In this document: positions 17,812 to 27,749 of the stretch, piece by piece
Position numbering within the stretch: position 1 is the first letter of the stretch
Layout of the letters: each line of letters begins with the position of its first letter
Assembly (NCBI RefSeq): GCF_000308615.1
Contig: NZ_BAGB01000031.1
Location: 62,001-126,000, forward strand
Direction of reading: 5' to 3'
DNA: 64,000 bases
From: Nocardia jiangxiensis NBRC 101359
GTDB lineage: Bacteria > Actinomycetota > Actinomycetes > Mycobacteriales > Mycobacteriaceae
Translations under genes and position numbers: made by a program
Notes under the pieces: generated by a model
The model's database searches: none
Told to the model about the DNA's origin: nothing
Seen by the model: the letters and a program-made list of their open reading frames with translations, nothing else

Positions 17812-19302
17812 ATGGTCGAACACACTCCGCGGGCCCTGCGATCGCCGGGCCCCATGCTCGAATTCTTGCGTGGCCGTGATGTTCTCGTGGCCGGTTGGGG
17901 AATATCGGGTCGCTCACTGATCGATCCGCTGCGCGATATCGGCGCGACCCCGGTGGTCACCGACGCCGGTGCGAAGGCGATGGCCGAGGCGGCCGAACTG
18001 GGCCTGGACACCGCCACCGGGGAGAGTCTGCTCGAGCCCGGCGGGCTGGACCGGTTCGCGCTGGTGATCACCAGTCCGGGCTGGCGGCCGGATTCGCCGG
18101 TCCTGGCCACCGCGGTCGCCGAGGGCGTACCGGTCTGGGGTGATGTCGAATTCGCCTGGTGGGTCGATCAGGCGCGGCTGTACGGGCCGGTGCGCAAATG
18201 GTTGGTGATCACCGGAACCAACGGCAAGACCACCACCACCCAGATGACGCACGCGATCCTGCGCGCGGCCGGAATCGCCAGCGTCGCCTGCGGCAATATC
18301 GGCCTGCCCATTCTGGACGCGCTGCGGCGCACCCCGGGACCGCAGGTGCTGGCGGTGGAGCTGTCCTCCTTCCAGCTGCACTGGGCGCCCTCGGTGCGTC
18401 CGGAGGCGGGCGTGGTGCTGAACGTGGCCGAGGATCACCTGGATTGGCACGGCGGCCTGGACGCGTACGCGGCGGCGAAGTCGCGGGCGCTGATGGGCCG
18501 GGTCGGCGTCGTCGGCCTGGACGATCCGGTCGCCGCGGCGCTCGCGCGCAAGTCCCGGGCCCGGCGCACGGTCGGTTTCCGCGTCGGCGTCCCGGCCGAC
18601 GGTGAACTCGGCGTCGTGGACGGCAAACTGCTCGATCGCGCGTTCACCAAGGCGGCCATCCTGGCCGAGGTGCGCGATATCAGCCCGCCCGGTCCGGCGG
18701 GGGTGGCCGATGCGCTGGCCGCGGCCGCGCTGACCCGATCCATCGACGTCGCACCGCAATTCGTCAAGGAGGGCCTGCAGGAGCACAAGGTGGGTCCGCA
18801 TCGCGCGGCCTCGGTGCGCGAGCTGTCGGGCGTGGAGTTCGTCGACGATTCCAAGGCCACCAATCCGCATGCGGCCAGATCCTCGATCCAGGCGCACGCC
18901 CAGGTCGTCTGGATCGCCGGTGGACTGCTCAAGGGCGCGCACGTGGACGATCTGGTCGAGGAGGTGGCCGAACGGCTCGTCGCGGTGGTGCTGCTGGGCA
19001 AGGATGCCCCGGTCATCGCCGCGGCATTGGCGCGACACGCCCCCGATGTCCCGGTCGTCGAGCTCGGTTCGGGCGACGATGCTGGGATGGGTGCGGAACT
19101 CACGTCCGAGATAGATGGGGCGGACGCGGTCATGGCGCGGGCCGTGCGCATCGCCGCCGGATACGCCACCAACGGTGACACGGTGCTGCTCGCCCCGGCG
19201 GCGGCGTCGCTGGACATGTTCGCCGACTACACCCACCGGGGACGCAGTTTCGTCGCCGCGGTGCAGGCGCTGGACGAAGGAGATATCGGGAGCCCTTCGT
19301 GA
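17812..19302 (+). CDS. murD: UDP-MurNAc-L-Ala:D-Glu ligase MurD
   Basis: 496 residues from ATG 17812; an ATG at 17854 is a possible shorter start. N-terminal Rossmann part VLVAGWGISGRSLIDPL, ATP loop ITGTNGKTTTTQM near residue 134, ELSSFQLHW, LNVAEDHLDWHGG, and the C-terminal region with VDDSKATNPHA and WIAGGLLKGA. It adds D-glutamate to UDP-MurNAc-L-Ala. The next gene, ftsW, follows after 64 bp. Confidence 0.95.
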   Translation: MVEHTPRALRSPGPMLEFLRGRDVLVAGWGISGRSLIDPLRDIGATPVVTDAGAKAMAEAAELGLDTATGESLLEPGGLDRFALVITSPGWRPDSPVLATAVAEGVPVWGDVEFAWWVDQARLYGPVRKWLVITGTNGKTTTTQMTHAILRAAGIASVACGNIGLPILDALRRTPGPQVLAVELSSFQLHWAPSVRPEAGVVLNVAEDHLDWHGGLDAYAAAKSRALMGRVGVVGLDDPVAAALARKSRARRTVGFRVGVPADGELGVVDGKLLDRAFTKAAILAEVRDISPPGPAGVADALAAAALTRSIDVAPQFVKEGLQEHKVGPHRAASVRELSGVEFVDDSKATNPHAARSSIQAHAQVVWIAGGLLKGAHVDDLVEEVAERLVAVVLLGKDAPVIAAALARHAPDVPVVELGSGDDAGMGAELTSEIDGADAVMARAVRIAAGYATNGDTVLLAPAAASLDMFADYTHRGRSFVAAVQALDEGDIGSPS

Positions 19303-19366
19303 GCAGATGTGACGCGGTGGTGATCCGTGCGGCGGGCCCCGGGCGCGCCGCGCTGTGGGAGGCCCG

Positions 19367-20785
19367 GTGACCAAGGCGCGCAAGGGTTCGGGTACGTGGT
19401 TCGGTGCCTGGCTGGCGCGTCCGCTCGCCTCGTTCCACCTGGTCGTCACGATCGCCACGCTGCTCACCGTGCTCGGCTTGGTGATGGTGCTCTCGGCGTC
19501 GAGCGTGGAATCGTACGCCGACGACGGATCGGCCTATTCGCTGTTCATCCAGCAGCTGATGTTCGCCGTCCTGGGTGCGGTGCTGTTCTATCTCGCGCTG
19601 CGAATTCCCTTCCGCACCCTGCGCCGTCTGTCCTTCCCGATGTTCGCGGTGTCGGTGCTGGCGCTGGTGCTGGTGCTGATTCCGGGCATCGGCTCGCAGG
19701 CGCAGGGTTCGCGGCGCTGGTTCGACATCGGGTTCGTCCACGTGCAGCCCTCGGAGATCGTCAAGGTCACCCTGATCATCTGGGGTGCGCATCTGCTGGC
19801 CACCCGTCGCGCGGAGAATGCCGGGTACAAAGAGATTCTGATGCCGCTGGTTCCGGCGGGCCTGCTGTGCTGTCTGTTGATCGTGCTGGAGCCGAACCTG
19901 TCGACCACGATCGCGGTGGGCATCATCCTGGTGGCGCTGCTGTGGTTCGGCGGGTTGCCGGTCCGGCTGTTCGTCGCGATCGGCGCGTCCGGTGTGGTGG
20001 CGGCGCTGGTGCTGGCGATGACGGCCGGGTACCGCTCGGATCGCATGCGCGCGTTCTTCAATCCCGGTGACGATCCGCAGGGTATCGGCTATCAGGCGCG
20101 TCAGGCGATGTTCTCCCTCGCCGACGGCGGGATCTGGGGTCGCGGGCTCGGGCAGAGCCGGGCCAAGTGGAGTTATCTGCCCAACGCGCACAACGACTTC
20201 ATCTTCGCCATCATCGGCGAGGAACTCGGATTTCTCGGCTGCGCGCTGGTGCTGGGCCTGTTCGCGCTGTTCGTCTACACCGGTCTGCGGATCGCGAGCC
20301 GGTCTGCGGATCCGTTCCTGCGGCTGCTGGTCGCCACCGCGACGACCTGGATCACCGGTCAGGCGCTGATCAACATCGGCTATGTGGTGGGCCTGCTGCC
20401 GGTGACCGGTCTGCAGCTGCCGCTGGTCTCGGCGGGCGGTTCCTCGCTGGCGATCACCCTGCTGATGTTCGGCATCATCGCGAGTGCAGCGCGGCACGAG
20501 CCCGAGGCGGTCGCGGCCCTGCACGCCGGACAGGACGGCCGGTTCAGCCGGTTGCTGCGGCTGCCGAAGCCGGAGATGTACCCGCCCTCGCGCAACGCGG
20601 CCTCGCGCACGCGCGGCGGATCCCGGACCCCGCCGCCGCGGCGCGAATTGCCACCGGCCCGCCGACGGGTAGATTCGGATTCTGCCCGGCGCGAACGCCG
20701 CGGCACCGCATCGCTGCGGACCACGCGGGCCTGGGAGCCCAGCTATCGGACGACACATGCGAGAGAACGGGGTAAGTCCAGGTGA
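19367..20785 (+). CDS. ftsW: Septal peptidoglycan glycosyltransferase FtsW (SEDS)
   Basis: 472 residues from GTG 19367, preceded by GGGAGG with 4-nt spacing; a GTG at 19355 is a weaker alternative. About ten transmembrane helices with the SEDS motifs [70 protein letters not shown] and [10 protein letters not shown]. The last ~75 residues are a cytoplasmic, basic, Arg/Ser/Pro-rich tail, as in mycobacterial FtsW where the tail contacts partners. Polymerises lipid II with PbpB. Overlaps murG by GTGA. Confidence 0.95.
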   Translation: MTKARKGSGTWFGAWLARPLASFHLVVTIATLLTVLGLVMVLSASSVESYADDGSAYSLFIQQLMFAVLGAVLFYLALRIPFRTLRRLSFPMFAVSVLALVLVLIPGIGSQAQGSRRWFDIGFVHVQPSEIVKVTLIIWGAHLLATRRAENAGYKEILMPLVPAGLLCCLLIVLEPNLSTTIAVGIILVALLWFGGLPVRLFVAIGASGVVAALVLAMTAGYRSDRMRAFFNPGDDPQGIGYQARQAMFSLADGGIWGRGLGQSRAKWSYLPNAHNDFIFAIIGEELGFLGCALVLGLFALFVYTGLRIASRSADPFLRLLVATATTWITGQALINIGYVVGLLPVTGLQLPLVSAGGSSLAITLLMFGIIASAARHEPEAVAALHAGQDGRFSRLLRLPKPEMYPPSRNAASRTRGGSRTPPPRRELPPARRRVDSDSARRERRGTASLRTTRAWEPSYRTTHARERGKSR

Positions 20786-21945
20786 CCAGTAGCGACGGCG
20801 TCGGGCCCGATATCGGGGGACGGGCGCTTTCGGTGATCGTCGCGGGCGGTGGCACCGCCGGTCATATCGAACCGGCCATGGCGGTCGCGGACGCGTTGCG
20901 CCGCCTCGATCCGAACATCCGGATCACCGCTCTGGGCACCCAGCGCGGACTCGAGACGACCCTGGTGCCCGAACGCGGCTATCCGCTCGAGTTGATTCCG
21001 CCGGTTCCGTTGCCGCGCAAGCCGACCGCGGATCTGCTGCGACTGCCGGGCCGGGTGCGGACCGCGATCGCGCGCAGCCGGGCGGTGATCGATGCGGCCG
21101 AGGCCGATGTGATCGTCGGATTCGGCGGATATGTGGCGCTGCCCGCCTATCTGGCGGCCGGGCGCGGGTTGCGCGGTCGCCGGTCGGTGCCGGTGGTGGT
21201 GCACGAGGCGAATGTGAAGGCGGGTATCGCGAACAAGGTCGGCGCGCGCCGGGCCGCGCGCGTGCTGGCCGCGGTGGCGAATTCGGGTGTGCGGGCCTCG
21301 GGGCGCGCGGATGCGGAGATCGTCGGGATTCCGGTGCGCGAGTCGATCGCGACGATGGACCGGGCGGGTCTGCGCGCGCAGGCTCGGGAGCATTTCGGCT
21401 TGCCCGCCGACGGGCCGGTGCTGCTGGTGTTCGGCGGTTCGCAGGGCGCGCGCACGCTCAACGAGGCGGTCTCGGCCGCCGCGCCGCAGTTGCTGGCCGC
21501 GGGAATCTCGGTGCTGCACGCGCACGGTCCGAAGAACACCCTGCAGATCGCGGAGCAGTCGGCTCCCGACGACAAGGCGAAATATGTTGCGGTGCCGTAC
21601 GTCTCGCGGATGGATCTGGCGTATGCGGCTGCCGACGCGGCGGTGTGCCGGTCGGGCGCGATGACCGTCGCCGAGGTGTCGGCGGTCGGGTTGCCCGCGT
21701 TCTACGTGCCCCTGCCGCACGGTAACGGTGAGCAGGAGCTCAACGCGCGTCCGATCGTGGCGCAGGGCGGCGGCCGGATCGTCGCCGACGCGGAGTTGAC
21801 CGCGAAATATGTGTTGGATGAGGTGATTCCGCTGCTCACCGACCCGGTGCGGCTGTCGCAGATGTCCGCGGCCGCCGCGGGAGCCGGGCATCGGGACGCC
21901 GCAGACGCGGTGGCGCGGATCGTGGTGGAGGTGGCCGGGCGATGA
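20782..21945 (+). CDS. murG: UDP-GlcNAc:lipid I N-acetylglucosaminyltransferase MurG
   Basis: 387 residues from GTG 20782 inside the ftsW stop. GT-B fold: [23 protein letters not shown] near residue 14 (first G-loop), [25 protein letters not shown], then the C-terminal domain with [46 protein letters not shown] and [12 protein letters not shown]. Converts lipid I to lipid II on the cytoplasmic membrane face. Overlaps murC by ATGA. Confidence 0.96.
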   Translation: MTSSDGVGPDIGGRALSVIVAGGGTAGHIEPAMAVADALRRLDPNIRITALGTQRGLETTLVPERGYPLELIPPVPLPRKPTADLLRLPGRVRTAIARSRAVIDAAEADVIVGFGGYVALPAYLAAGRGLRGRRSVPVVVHEANVKAGIANKVGARRAARVLAAVANSGVRASGRADAEIVGIPVRESIATMDRAGLRAQAREHFGLPADGPVLLVFGGSQGARTLNEAVSAAAPQLLAAGISVLHAHGPKNTLQIAEQSAPDDKAKYVAVPYVSRMDLAYAAADAAVCRSGAMTVAEVSAVGLPAFYVPLPHGNGEQELNARPIVAQGGGRIVADAELTAKYVLDEVIPLLTDPVRLSQMSAAAAGAGHRDAADAVARIVVEVAGR

Positions 21946-23447
21946 CCGACGAGCAGGACACGACCGTGGTGGCGGCCGAGCTACCGCCGTTACTGCAGCG
22001 GGTGCACATGGTCGGTATCGGCGGAGCCGGGATGTCCGGGATCGCCCGGATCCTGCTCGCCCGCGGCGGATCGGTCTCCGGCTCCGACGCGAAGGAGAGC
22101 CGCGGTGTGCTCGCCCTGCGGGCCCGGGGTGCGCAGGTCCGCATCGGCCACGACGCCGGTGCGCTGGATCTGCTGCCCGGCGGGCCCAGCGCGGTGGTCA
22201 CCACCTACGCGGCCATCCCGAAGACCAATCCCGAACTGGTCGAGGCGAAGCGGCGCGGGGTGCCGGTGCTGCTGCGCCCGGCCGTACTCGCCGAACTCAT
22301 GCACGGCCATCACACGCTGCTGGTGTCCGGGACGCACGGCAAGACCTCCACGACCTCGATGCTCGTGGTGTCGTTGCAGCACTGCGGATTCGATCCGTCC
22401 TTCGCCGTGGGCGGCGAGCTGAACGAGGCGGGCACCAACGCCCATCACGGCACCGGCGGCTATTTCGTGGCCGAGGCGGACGAGTCGGACGGCTCACTGC
22501 TGCAATACGATCCGGACGTCGCGGTGGTCACCAACATCGAATCGGACCACCTGGATTTCTTCGGTACCGACGAGGCGTACGTCCAGGTCTTCGACGACTT
22601 CGTGGATCGGCTCACCCCGGGCGGACTGCTGGTGGTGTGCCTGGACGATCCGGGTTCGCGAGCGCTGGCCGAGCGGGTCGTGGCCCGTTCCGACGAACTC
22701 GATATCCGCGTACTGGGTTACGGCTCCGGCGATCTGGCCGACGCTCCGGTTCCGGTCGGGGTGCGGCTGCTGTCCTGGGAGCCGCGCGATGTGGGCGGGG
22801 TGGCCACCTTCCGGCTGGCCGACGAGTCCGCACCGCGCACGCTGCGGCTGTCGGTGCCCGGACGGCACATGGCGCTCAACGCGCTGGCCGCCCTGTTGGC
22901 CGCGCGGGACGCCGGCGCCGATCTCGGCGAGGTGCTGCAGGGACTCGAGGGTTTCGGCGGGGTGCATCGGCGATTCCAGTTCGTCGGCCGGGAGAACGGC
23001 GTGCGGGTGTTCGACGACTACGCGCACCATCCGACCGAGGTTCGCGCGGTACTGGGCGCGGCGTCCGAACTGGTCCGGCAGGAGGCCGCCGACGGCGCGC
23101 GTTCGCGACAGGGCCGGGTGATCGTGGTGTTCCAGCCCCATTTGTACAGCCGCACTGCGACATTCGCGACCGAGTTCGGCGCGGCCCTGGATGTCGCGGA
23201 CGAGGTCGTCGTGCTGGACGTGTTCGGCGCTCGGGAGAAGCCGCTGCCGGGCGTCAACGGCGCCCTGGTGGCCCAGTCGGTCTCCAAACCCGTGCACTAC
23301 CAACCGGATATGTCGCGGGTGGGCCGTCAGGCGGCCGGACTGGCGCGGCCGGGTGATGTGGTGATCACGATGGGCGCGGGCGATGTGACGATGCTCGGCG
23401 GGCAGATCCTCGACGGATTGCGGGTGCGCCCGCCCACCGGACGATGA
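21942..23447 (+). CDS. murC: UDP-N-acetylmuramate:L-alanine ligase MurC
   Basis: 501 residues from ATG 21942. [18 protein letters not shown] near residue 22 (UDP-sugar Rossmann motif), ATP loop [14 protein letters not shown] near 129, [26 protein letters not shown], and C-terminal [12 protein letters not shown] and FQPHLYSRT. Attaches L-Ala to UDP-MurNAc, the first step of the stem peptide. Out of biosynthetic order in the cluster but in the normal actinobacterial place. Overlaps ftsQ by ATGA. Confidence 0.96.
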   Translation: MTDEQDTTVVAAELPPLLQRVHMVGIGGAGMSGIARILLARGGSVSGSDAKESRGVLALRARGAQVRIGHDAGALDLLPGGPSAVVTTYAAIPKTNPELVEAKRRGVPVLLRPAVLAELMHGHHTLLVSGTHGKTSTTSMLVVSLQHCGFDPSFAVGGELNEAGTNAHHGTGGYFVAEADESDGSLLQYDPDVAVVTNIESDHLDFFGTDEAYVQVFDDFVDRLTPGGLLVVCLDDPGSRALAERVVARSDELDIRVLGYGSGDLADAPVPVGVRLLSWEPRDVGGVATFRLADESAPRTLRLSVPGRHMALNALAALLAARDAGADLGEVLQGLEGFGGVHRRFQFVGRENGVRVFDDYAHHPTEVRAVLGAASELVRQEAADGARSRQGRVIVVFQPHLYSRTATFATEFGAALDVADEVVVLDVFGAREKPLPGVNGALVAQSVSKPVHYQPDMSRVGRQAAGLARPGDVVITMGAGDVTMLGGQILDGLRVRPPTGR

Positions 23448-24127
23448 TCACGATGCGTCTGCGACCGCCGTCCCGCCGAATGGCCCTGTGGGCCTTGGCC
23501 GTTGCCGGGGTCGTGGTCGTACTGGCCGTGGTGGCGTGGTTCACGCCGCTGCTGGCGGTGCGGACCGTCACGATCGACGGGCTGGAGACGGTGCCGGAGA
23601 AACAGGTGCGTGACGCGTTGCAGGTGCCCGAGGGGGTTTCGATCCTGCGCCTGAACACCGATGAGATCGCGCATCGGGCGGCGGCGATCCCGAAGGTGCA
23701 TTCGGTGCGGGTGCGGCGGGTGTTCCCCGCGACGGTCCGGGTGACGGTCGAGGAGCGCACCGCGGTGCTGTACTTCGATTCTCCGCAGGGGCCGCATCTG
23801 CTGGACGCGGACGGCGTCGAATTCGCCATCGAGCCACCGCCTCCCGGCGTGCCGAAGCTGACCACGAGTCGGCCGGGCGATAGCGACCCGGTCACTCGTG
23901 CGGCGGTGACAGTGCTCACTGCGGCATCGCAGGGGTTGCGGGGTCAAGTGGGTGAGGTTGTGGCGCGGTCGGTTTCGGATATCGAGCTGAAACTGCGAGA
24001 TGGGCGCACCGTGCTGTGGGGCGGTGCGGCCGACTCCGCGCGCAAGGCGGAGGTGGTCGTGCCGGTGCTGACTCGGCCCGGACAGGTATACGACGTTTCG
24101 ACTCCGGATCTGGTCACGGTAAGGTGA
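23444..24127 (+). CDS. ftsQ: Cell division protein FtsQ (POTRA domain)
   Basis: 227 residues from ATG 23444 overlapping the murC stop. Short cytoplasmic tail, one transmembrane helix (about 12-35), then a POTRA domain [21 protein letters not shown] and the FtsQ beta domain with [24 protein letters not shown], ending in a strand with [18 protein letters not shown]. The periplasmic-side domain scaffolds FtsL/FtsW/FtsI. The cytoplasmic part is shorter than in mycobacteria. A 364-bp gap follows before ftsZ. Confidence 0.9.
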   Translation: MITMRLRPPSRRMALWALAVAGVVVVLAVVAWFTPLLAVRTVTIDGLETVPEKQVRDALQVPEGVSILRLNTDEIAHRAAAIPKVHSVRVRRVFPATVRVTVEERTAVLYFDSPQGPHLLDADGVEFAIEPPPPGVPKLTTSRPGDSDPVTRAAVTVLTAASQGLRGQVGEVVARSVSDIELKLRDGRTVLWGGAADSARKAEVVVPVLTRPGQVYDVSTPDLVTVR

Positions 24128-24491
24128 GTGATACCCGTTGTGCCGTTGGTGTTTTCGGTGCGTGTCGCGATGCGCGCCGATTCGCCGGGGCCGCCGGTGA
24201 CGATTCCCCCTGCCTGGAGCGGCTGTTCGCGATACGATGCGGGGCGGGCTCGGACGAGACGGATCGCACAAGATTCTGGTTCTCGCGTCGGCGCGCCTGC
24301 GCGCGGATTGCGGCGGGTACGAATAGCGTTCCGCAGCAGTCGGATACTTGACATAACGCCAACCCTATGGTTGAGGTTGAGGGTTTGCTCGGGCGGGAGC
24401 CCGGGTTAGCCGGATCGAAACCATCCGCGGCTCGGCGCTCTGCCGGGAATCCACAAACGACAGGCTTTAGATCGAAGGAAGGCGAGAGCCC
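24128..24491 (+). promoter_or_regulatory. ftsQ-ftsZ intergenic region with likely ftsZ promoter
   Basis: 364 bp without a convincing gene. TTGACA at 24348-24353 is a perfect -35 hexamer, followed by arms AACCCT (24361-24366) and AGGGTT (24380-24385) around GGTTGAGG repeats. No good -10 stands at 17 nt, so the exact start is unclear. A strong Shine-Dalgarno, GAAGGAAGG, precedes ftsZ. ftsZ of relatives is known to have its own promoters here. Confidence 0.5.
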
Positions 24492-25724
24492 ATGACGCCC
24501 CCGCACAACTACCTTGCAGTGATCAAGGTCGTCGGTATCGGCGGCGGCGGCGTGAACGCCGTCAACCGAATGATCGAACAGGGACTCAAGGGAGTCGAGT
24601 TCATCGCCGTCAATACCGACGCGCAGGCGCTGCTGATGAGTGATGCGGACGTCAAGCTCGACGTCGGGCGTGAGCTCACCCGCGGCCTCGGCGCCGGTGC
24701 AGACCCGGAGGTGGGCCGCAAGGCCGCCGAGGATCACAAGGACGAGATCGAAGAGGTGCTCAAGGGTGCCGACATGGTCTTCGTCACCGCCGGTGAGGGC
24801 GGCGGCACCGGAACCGGCGGCGCGCCGGTGGTGGCCAGCATCGCCCGCAAACTCGGCGCCCTGACCATCGGTGTGGTGACGCGCCCGTTCTCCTTCGAGG
24901 GCAAGCGGCGCAGCAACCAGGCCGAGGCCGGAATACAGGCGTTGCGCGAGTCCTGCGACACGCTGATCGTCATCCCGAACGACCGGCTGCTGCAGCTGGG
25001 CGACGCGGCGGTCAGTCTGATGGACGCCTTCCGCTCCGCGGATGAGGTGCTGCTCAACGGTGTTCAGGGCATCACCGATCTGATCACCACCCCGGGTCTG
25101 ATCAACGTCGACTTCGCCGACGTCAAGAGCGTGATGTCCGGGGCCGGATCGGCCCTGATGGGCATCGGCTCCTCACGCGGTGAGGGCCGTTCGGTGAAGG
25201 CGGCCGAAGCGGCGATCAACTCGCCGCTGCTGGAGGCGTCGATGGACGGCGCGCACGGCGTGCTGCTCTCGATCGCGGGCGGGTCCGATCTGGGCCTGTT
25301 CGAGATCAACGAGGCCGCCTCGCTGGTGCAGGAGGCCGCGCACATCGAGGCGAACATCATCTTCGGTACGGTCATCGACGATTCGCTCGGCGACGAGGTG
25401 CGCGTCACGGTGATCGCGGCCGGATTCGACAGCGGCGCACCGACCCGTCGGCTGGACGCGCCGGTCACCCGCTCCACGATCGGTTCGGCGCGTGCCGGAG
25501 AGGTCGGCCAAACGCACTCCCGCGGCACCGATTTCCCGAGCCGTACCGCGGACCCGGCACCTCCTCCCGCGACTCCGGCCCCTGTCTCCCGCGGCCCCGC
25601 CCCGTCCTATGAACCCCGCCCGGCCGTCGAACCCACCGTCGCGCACAACTCCCGCAGTCACATCCAGCCGCCCGACGAGGACACCGACGACGACGTCGAC
25701 GTGCCCTCGTTCATGCGCCGGTAG
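24492..25724 (+). CDS. ftsZ: Cell division GTPase FtsZ
   Basis: 410 residues. GTP-binding motifs: [16 protein letters not shown] near residue 13, tubulin signature [13 protein letters not shown] near 98, [18 protein letters not shown], and the catalytic T7 loop [15 protein letters not shown] near 205. A ~70-residue Pro/Ala/Arg linker leads to the C-terminal [10 protein letters not shown], the conserved tail that binds SepF and FtsW in actinobacteria. There is no ftsA or zipA in the window; sepF downstream is the membrane anchor. A long hairpin follows the stop. Confidence 0.97.
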   Translation: MTPPHNYLAVIKVVGIGGGGVNAVNRMIEQGLKGVEFIAVNTDAQALLMSDADVKLDVGRELTRGLGAGADPEVGRKAAEDHKDEIEEVLKGADMVFVTAGEGGGTGTGGAPVVASIARKLGALTIGVVTRPFSFEGKRRSNQAEAGIQALRESCDTLIVIPNDRLLQLGDAAVSLMDAFRSADEVLLNGVQGITDLITTPGLINVDFADVKSVMSGAGSALMGIGSSRGEGRSVKAAEAAINSPLLEASMDGAHGVLLSIAGGSDLGLFEINEAASLVQEAAHIEANIIFGTVIDDSLGDEVRVTVIAAGFDSGAPTRRLDAPVTRSTIGSARAGEVGQTHSRGTDFPSRTADPAPPPATPAPVSRGPAPSYEPRPAVEPTVAHNSRSHIQPPDEDTDDDVDVPSFMRR

Positions 25725-25742
25725 GTAGTGTTTCCCTGAAAA

Positions 25743-25771
25743 GCGCCCGCTCCCGAAAAGGGAGCGGGCGC
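25743..25771 (+). terminator. Terminator-like hairpin after ftsZ
   Basis: A 12-bp perfect stem, GCGCCCGCTCCC / GGGAGCGGGCGC, with loop GAAAA, 18 bp after the ftsZ stop. The 3' side is TCCCGTGTCC, so the U-tract is poor. Confidence 0.7.
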
Positions 25772-25803
25772 TCCCGTGTCCGCCCCTCTCGGAGGAGGGC
25801 TAC

Positions 25804-25809
25804 TAATCT
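25804..25809 (+). promoter_or_regulatory. -10 element upstream of pgeF
   Basis: TAATCT ends 7 nt before an ATG at 25817, the leaderless geometry. It gives pgeF-yggS a transcript separate from ftsZ, whose terminator is just upstream. The segment ATCTCGGGTG is repeated 29 bp later (25806-25815 and 25835-25844). Confidence 0.45.
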
Positions 25810-25816
25810 CGGGTGT

Positions 25817-25855
25817 ATGCCAACGCAACAACTGATCTCGGGTGCATATGGGTAA
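25817..25855 (+). CDS. Possible 12-codon leader peptide before pgeF
   Basis: Frame MPTQQLISGAYG followed by TAA. Its ATG lies 7 nt after TAATCT, where a leaderless transcript would begin, and its stop overlaps the putative pgeF start region. No other support. It could simply be chance. Confidence 0.25.
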   Translation: MPTQQLISGAYG

Positions 25856-26675
25856 CTCGTCGGGAACGCCCAGAATCCAACCGGTTTCCCGAACCGTCGG
25901 CCCGACGCATGAGTCTTCGGGCACCTTGCGGCACGCTGAAGTCGCGGAGAGGCGGGGGAGGACTCGGCGGGTGACCACGACCCGTGCCGGTGGGTTCTCC
26001 CGCGCGCCGTACGACTCGTTCAACCTGGGTGATCATGTCGGTGATGATCCGGAGGCGGTGCGGCGCAATCGGGTTCGGCTGGCGGAGGGGATCGGGCTGG
26101 CGCCGGAGCGGCTGGTCTGGATGGAACAGGTGCACAGTCGCACCGTGACGATCGTGGACGGGCCGCGGGCGGAGCCGGTGCCGGTGACCGATGCGCTGGT
26201 GACCACCGTCCCGGAACTCGCACTGGTGGTGCTGACCGCGGACTGTGTGCCGATCCTGCTGTCCGATGACGAGGCCGGAGTGATCGCCGCGGTCCACGCC
26301 GGCCGGGTCGGCGCGCGGATCGGGATCGTGCCGCGGGTGCTGGAGGCGATGATCTCGGTCGGCGCGCAATCCGAACGCATCGGCGCGTTCCTCGGCCCCG
26401 CGGCGAGCGGCGCACGGTACGAGGTGCCCGCCGCGATGCGCGCGGACGTCGAGGCCCATCTGCCCGGTAGCGCCACCACCACCGCGCAGGGCACTCCGGG
26501 CCTGGATCTGCGCGCCGGAGTTCGCCGTCAGCTCGAGGCGGCGGGGGTCGGTGCGGTCGCGGTCGATCCGCGTTGCACGATCGAGGACGCCACGCTGTTC
26601 AGTCATCGTCGTGGTGCGCCGACCGGTCGCATCGCCGGGGTCATCTGGCGCGAGCCCGCGGATTCTCCGGCCTGA
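25848..26675 (+). CDS. pgeF: Purine nucleoside phosphorylase / laccase-domain protein PgeF (YfiH)
   Basis: 275 residues from ATG 25848. Family blocks: VTTTRAGGFSRAPYDSFNLGDHVGDD, MEQVHSRTV, ALVLTADC-type motif LVVLTADCVPILL, AAVHAGRVGARIGIVPR and the C-terminal RCTIEDATLFSHRRG, with the three metal/active-site residues His, Cys and His in place. The start is uncertain: GTG 25971 has a strong GGGGGAGG but would remove residues just before the first conserved strand. YfiH proteins edit peptidoglycan precursors or act on purine nucleosides. Conserved after ftsZ. Confidence 0.85.
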   Translation: MGNSSGTPRIQPVSRTVGPTHESSGTLRHAEVAERRGRTRRVTTTRAGGFSRAPYDSFNLGDHVGDDPEAVRRNRVRLAEGIGLAPERLVWMEQVHSRTVTIVDGPRAEPVPVTDALVTTVPELALVVLTADCVPILLSDDEAGVIAAVHAGRVGARIGIVPRVLEAMISVGAQSERIGAFLGPAASGARYEVPAAMRADVEAHLPGSATTTAQGTPGLDLRAGVRRQLEAAGVGAVAVDPRCTIEDATLFSHRRGAPTGRIAGVIWREPADSPA

Positions 26676-26809
26676 TCCGGCGGTCGCTCGGGTACGTCGC
26701 AGGGTGTACCCGAGGGCGCAGTGCGGGCTGATGCGGACACGGTGTCCGGAAATTGACGGGACACGCCCGAACGGATCGTGATAGGAATCGCATTCGAGGG
26801 AGAGGAATC

Positions 26810-27562
26810 ATGATCGGCGAATTCGATAGGGCCACTACGGAATCCGGCACGCGGACAGGCGAGCTGTCGACCGCGCTTGCCGGGTTGCTCGGACGTATCG
26901 ATGCGGCCTGCCGCGCGGCCGGGCGTGATCCGGCGCAGGTGCGATTGTTGCCGGTCACGAAGTTCTTTCCGGCCTCGGACGTGGCGATTCTGCACGGGCT
27001 GGGGCGGCGTGAATTCGGCGAATCCCGCGAGCAGGAGGCGACCGCGAAGGCGGCCGAACTGGCCGATCTGCCCGGTGTCGAATGGCACATGATCGGCCGT
27101 CTGCAACGCAACAAGGCCAAAGCCGTTGCCCGATGGGCCCATACGGTCCATTCGGTGGACAGCGCCCGGCTGGCAACGGCTCTTGACGCGGGTGTGCGGG
27201 CCGCCCGGGAGGCGGATGTTCGCCGGGGTCCGCTGCGGGTTCTGCTCCAGGTCGGCCTCGATCGCGATCCGGGCCGCGGTGGCATCGCCCCGGACGATTT
27301 GCCCGCACTCGCCGATCATGTTGCGGGCCTGGAGAATCTGCAGCTCGCGGGCCTGATGGCGATTCCGCCGCTGGATTCGGATCCGGATGCCGAGTTCGCT
27401 CGGCTGGCCGAGATGCGGACCCGATTTCTAGCGCAACACCCCACGGGGACCGAGCTGTCCGCAGGCATGTCGGGAGACCTCGAGGCGGCGATTCGACACG
27501 GGTCCACCTGTGTGCGTGTCGGTACTGCCTTGATGGGCGCTCGACCGATAACCTCGGGATAG
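26810..27562 (+). CDS. PLP homeostasis protein, YggS/PROSC family
   Basis: 250 residues from ATG 26810 with GAGGGAGAGG just upstream. Alanine-racemase-like barrel: LLPVTKFFPASDVAILHGLGRREFGESREQEA carries the PLP-lysine (VTK) near residue 49, then EWHMIGRLQRNKAKAV, VHSVDS, LLQVGLD and the phosphate-binding ELSAGMSGDLEAAIRHGSTCVRVGTALMG. The protein binds PLP without racemase activity and buffers vitamin B6. It lies between pgeF and sepF, as in most actinobacteria. Confidence 0.93.
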   Translation: MIGEFDRATTESGTRTGELSTALAGLLGRIDAACRAAGRDPAQVRLLPVTKFFPASDVAILHGLGRREFGESREQEATAKAAELADLPGVEWHMIGRLQRNKAKAVARWAHTVHSVDSARLATALDAGVRAAREADVRRGPLRVLLQVGLDRDPGRGGIAPDDLPALADHVAGLENLQLAGLMAIPPLDSDPDAEFARLAEMRTRFLAQHPTGTELSAGMSGDLEAAIRHGSTCVRVGTALMGARPITSG

Positions 27563-27668
27563 CAAACAAACCTCATCAGTCACATTCGAAACATATGCTT
27601 GAGACTGCGAGGATTGAGCAAGACTTCAACACCCCAGGTCAACCGGGGCCGTAGGAAGGTCGACCAGG

Positions 27669-27745
27669 ATGAGCGAGCGCAGCGAGCGAGTCGTCAAGGC
27701 AGTCACGAGCGTGCTCGTGCGGGGAGGCGTCAGCGAGGTGGAAGA
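27669..27745 (+). repeat. 77-bp MIRU-like cassette
   Basis: The unit begins ATGAGC and is followed directly by a second ATGAGC (the sepF start), so exactly 77 bp separate the two. Mycobacterial interspersed repetitive units of type I are, from memory, 77 bp, carry an in-frame small ORF and join their neighbours through ATGA overlaps. Only one copy is in this window, so repetition is unproven. Confidence 0.45.
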
Positions 27746-27749
27746 ATGA
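27669..27749 (+). CDS. 26-residue reading frame coupled to sepF (MIRU-like ORF)
   Basis: ATG 27669 opens a frame beginning [10 protein letters not shown] and ending GGVSEVEE; its TGA (27747-27749) overlaps the sepF ATG (27746) as ATGA. AGGAAGG lies ~9 nt upstream. Its GC-rich DNA contains GAGCGAGCGCAGCGAGCGA and a hairpin CACGAGC-GT-GCTCGTG (27704-27719). Translation would hand ribosomes to sepF. Peptide function, if any, is unknown. Confidence 0.5.
   Translation: MSERSERVVKAVTSVLVRGGVSEVEE

Noticed and set aside
24360..24390. A complete sigma-70 promoter at ftsZ (TTGACA plus TATGGT)
   Set aside because: Spacing between the hexamers is only 12 nt, too short; only the -35 was kept as evidence.
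25817..25971. GTG 25971 as the pgeF start
   Set aside because: Strong GGGGGAGG, but it would remove residues just before the first conserved strand (RRVTTTRAGG); kept only as an alternative.
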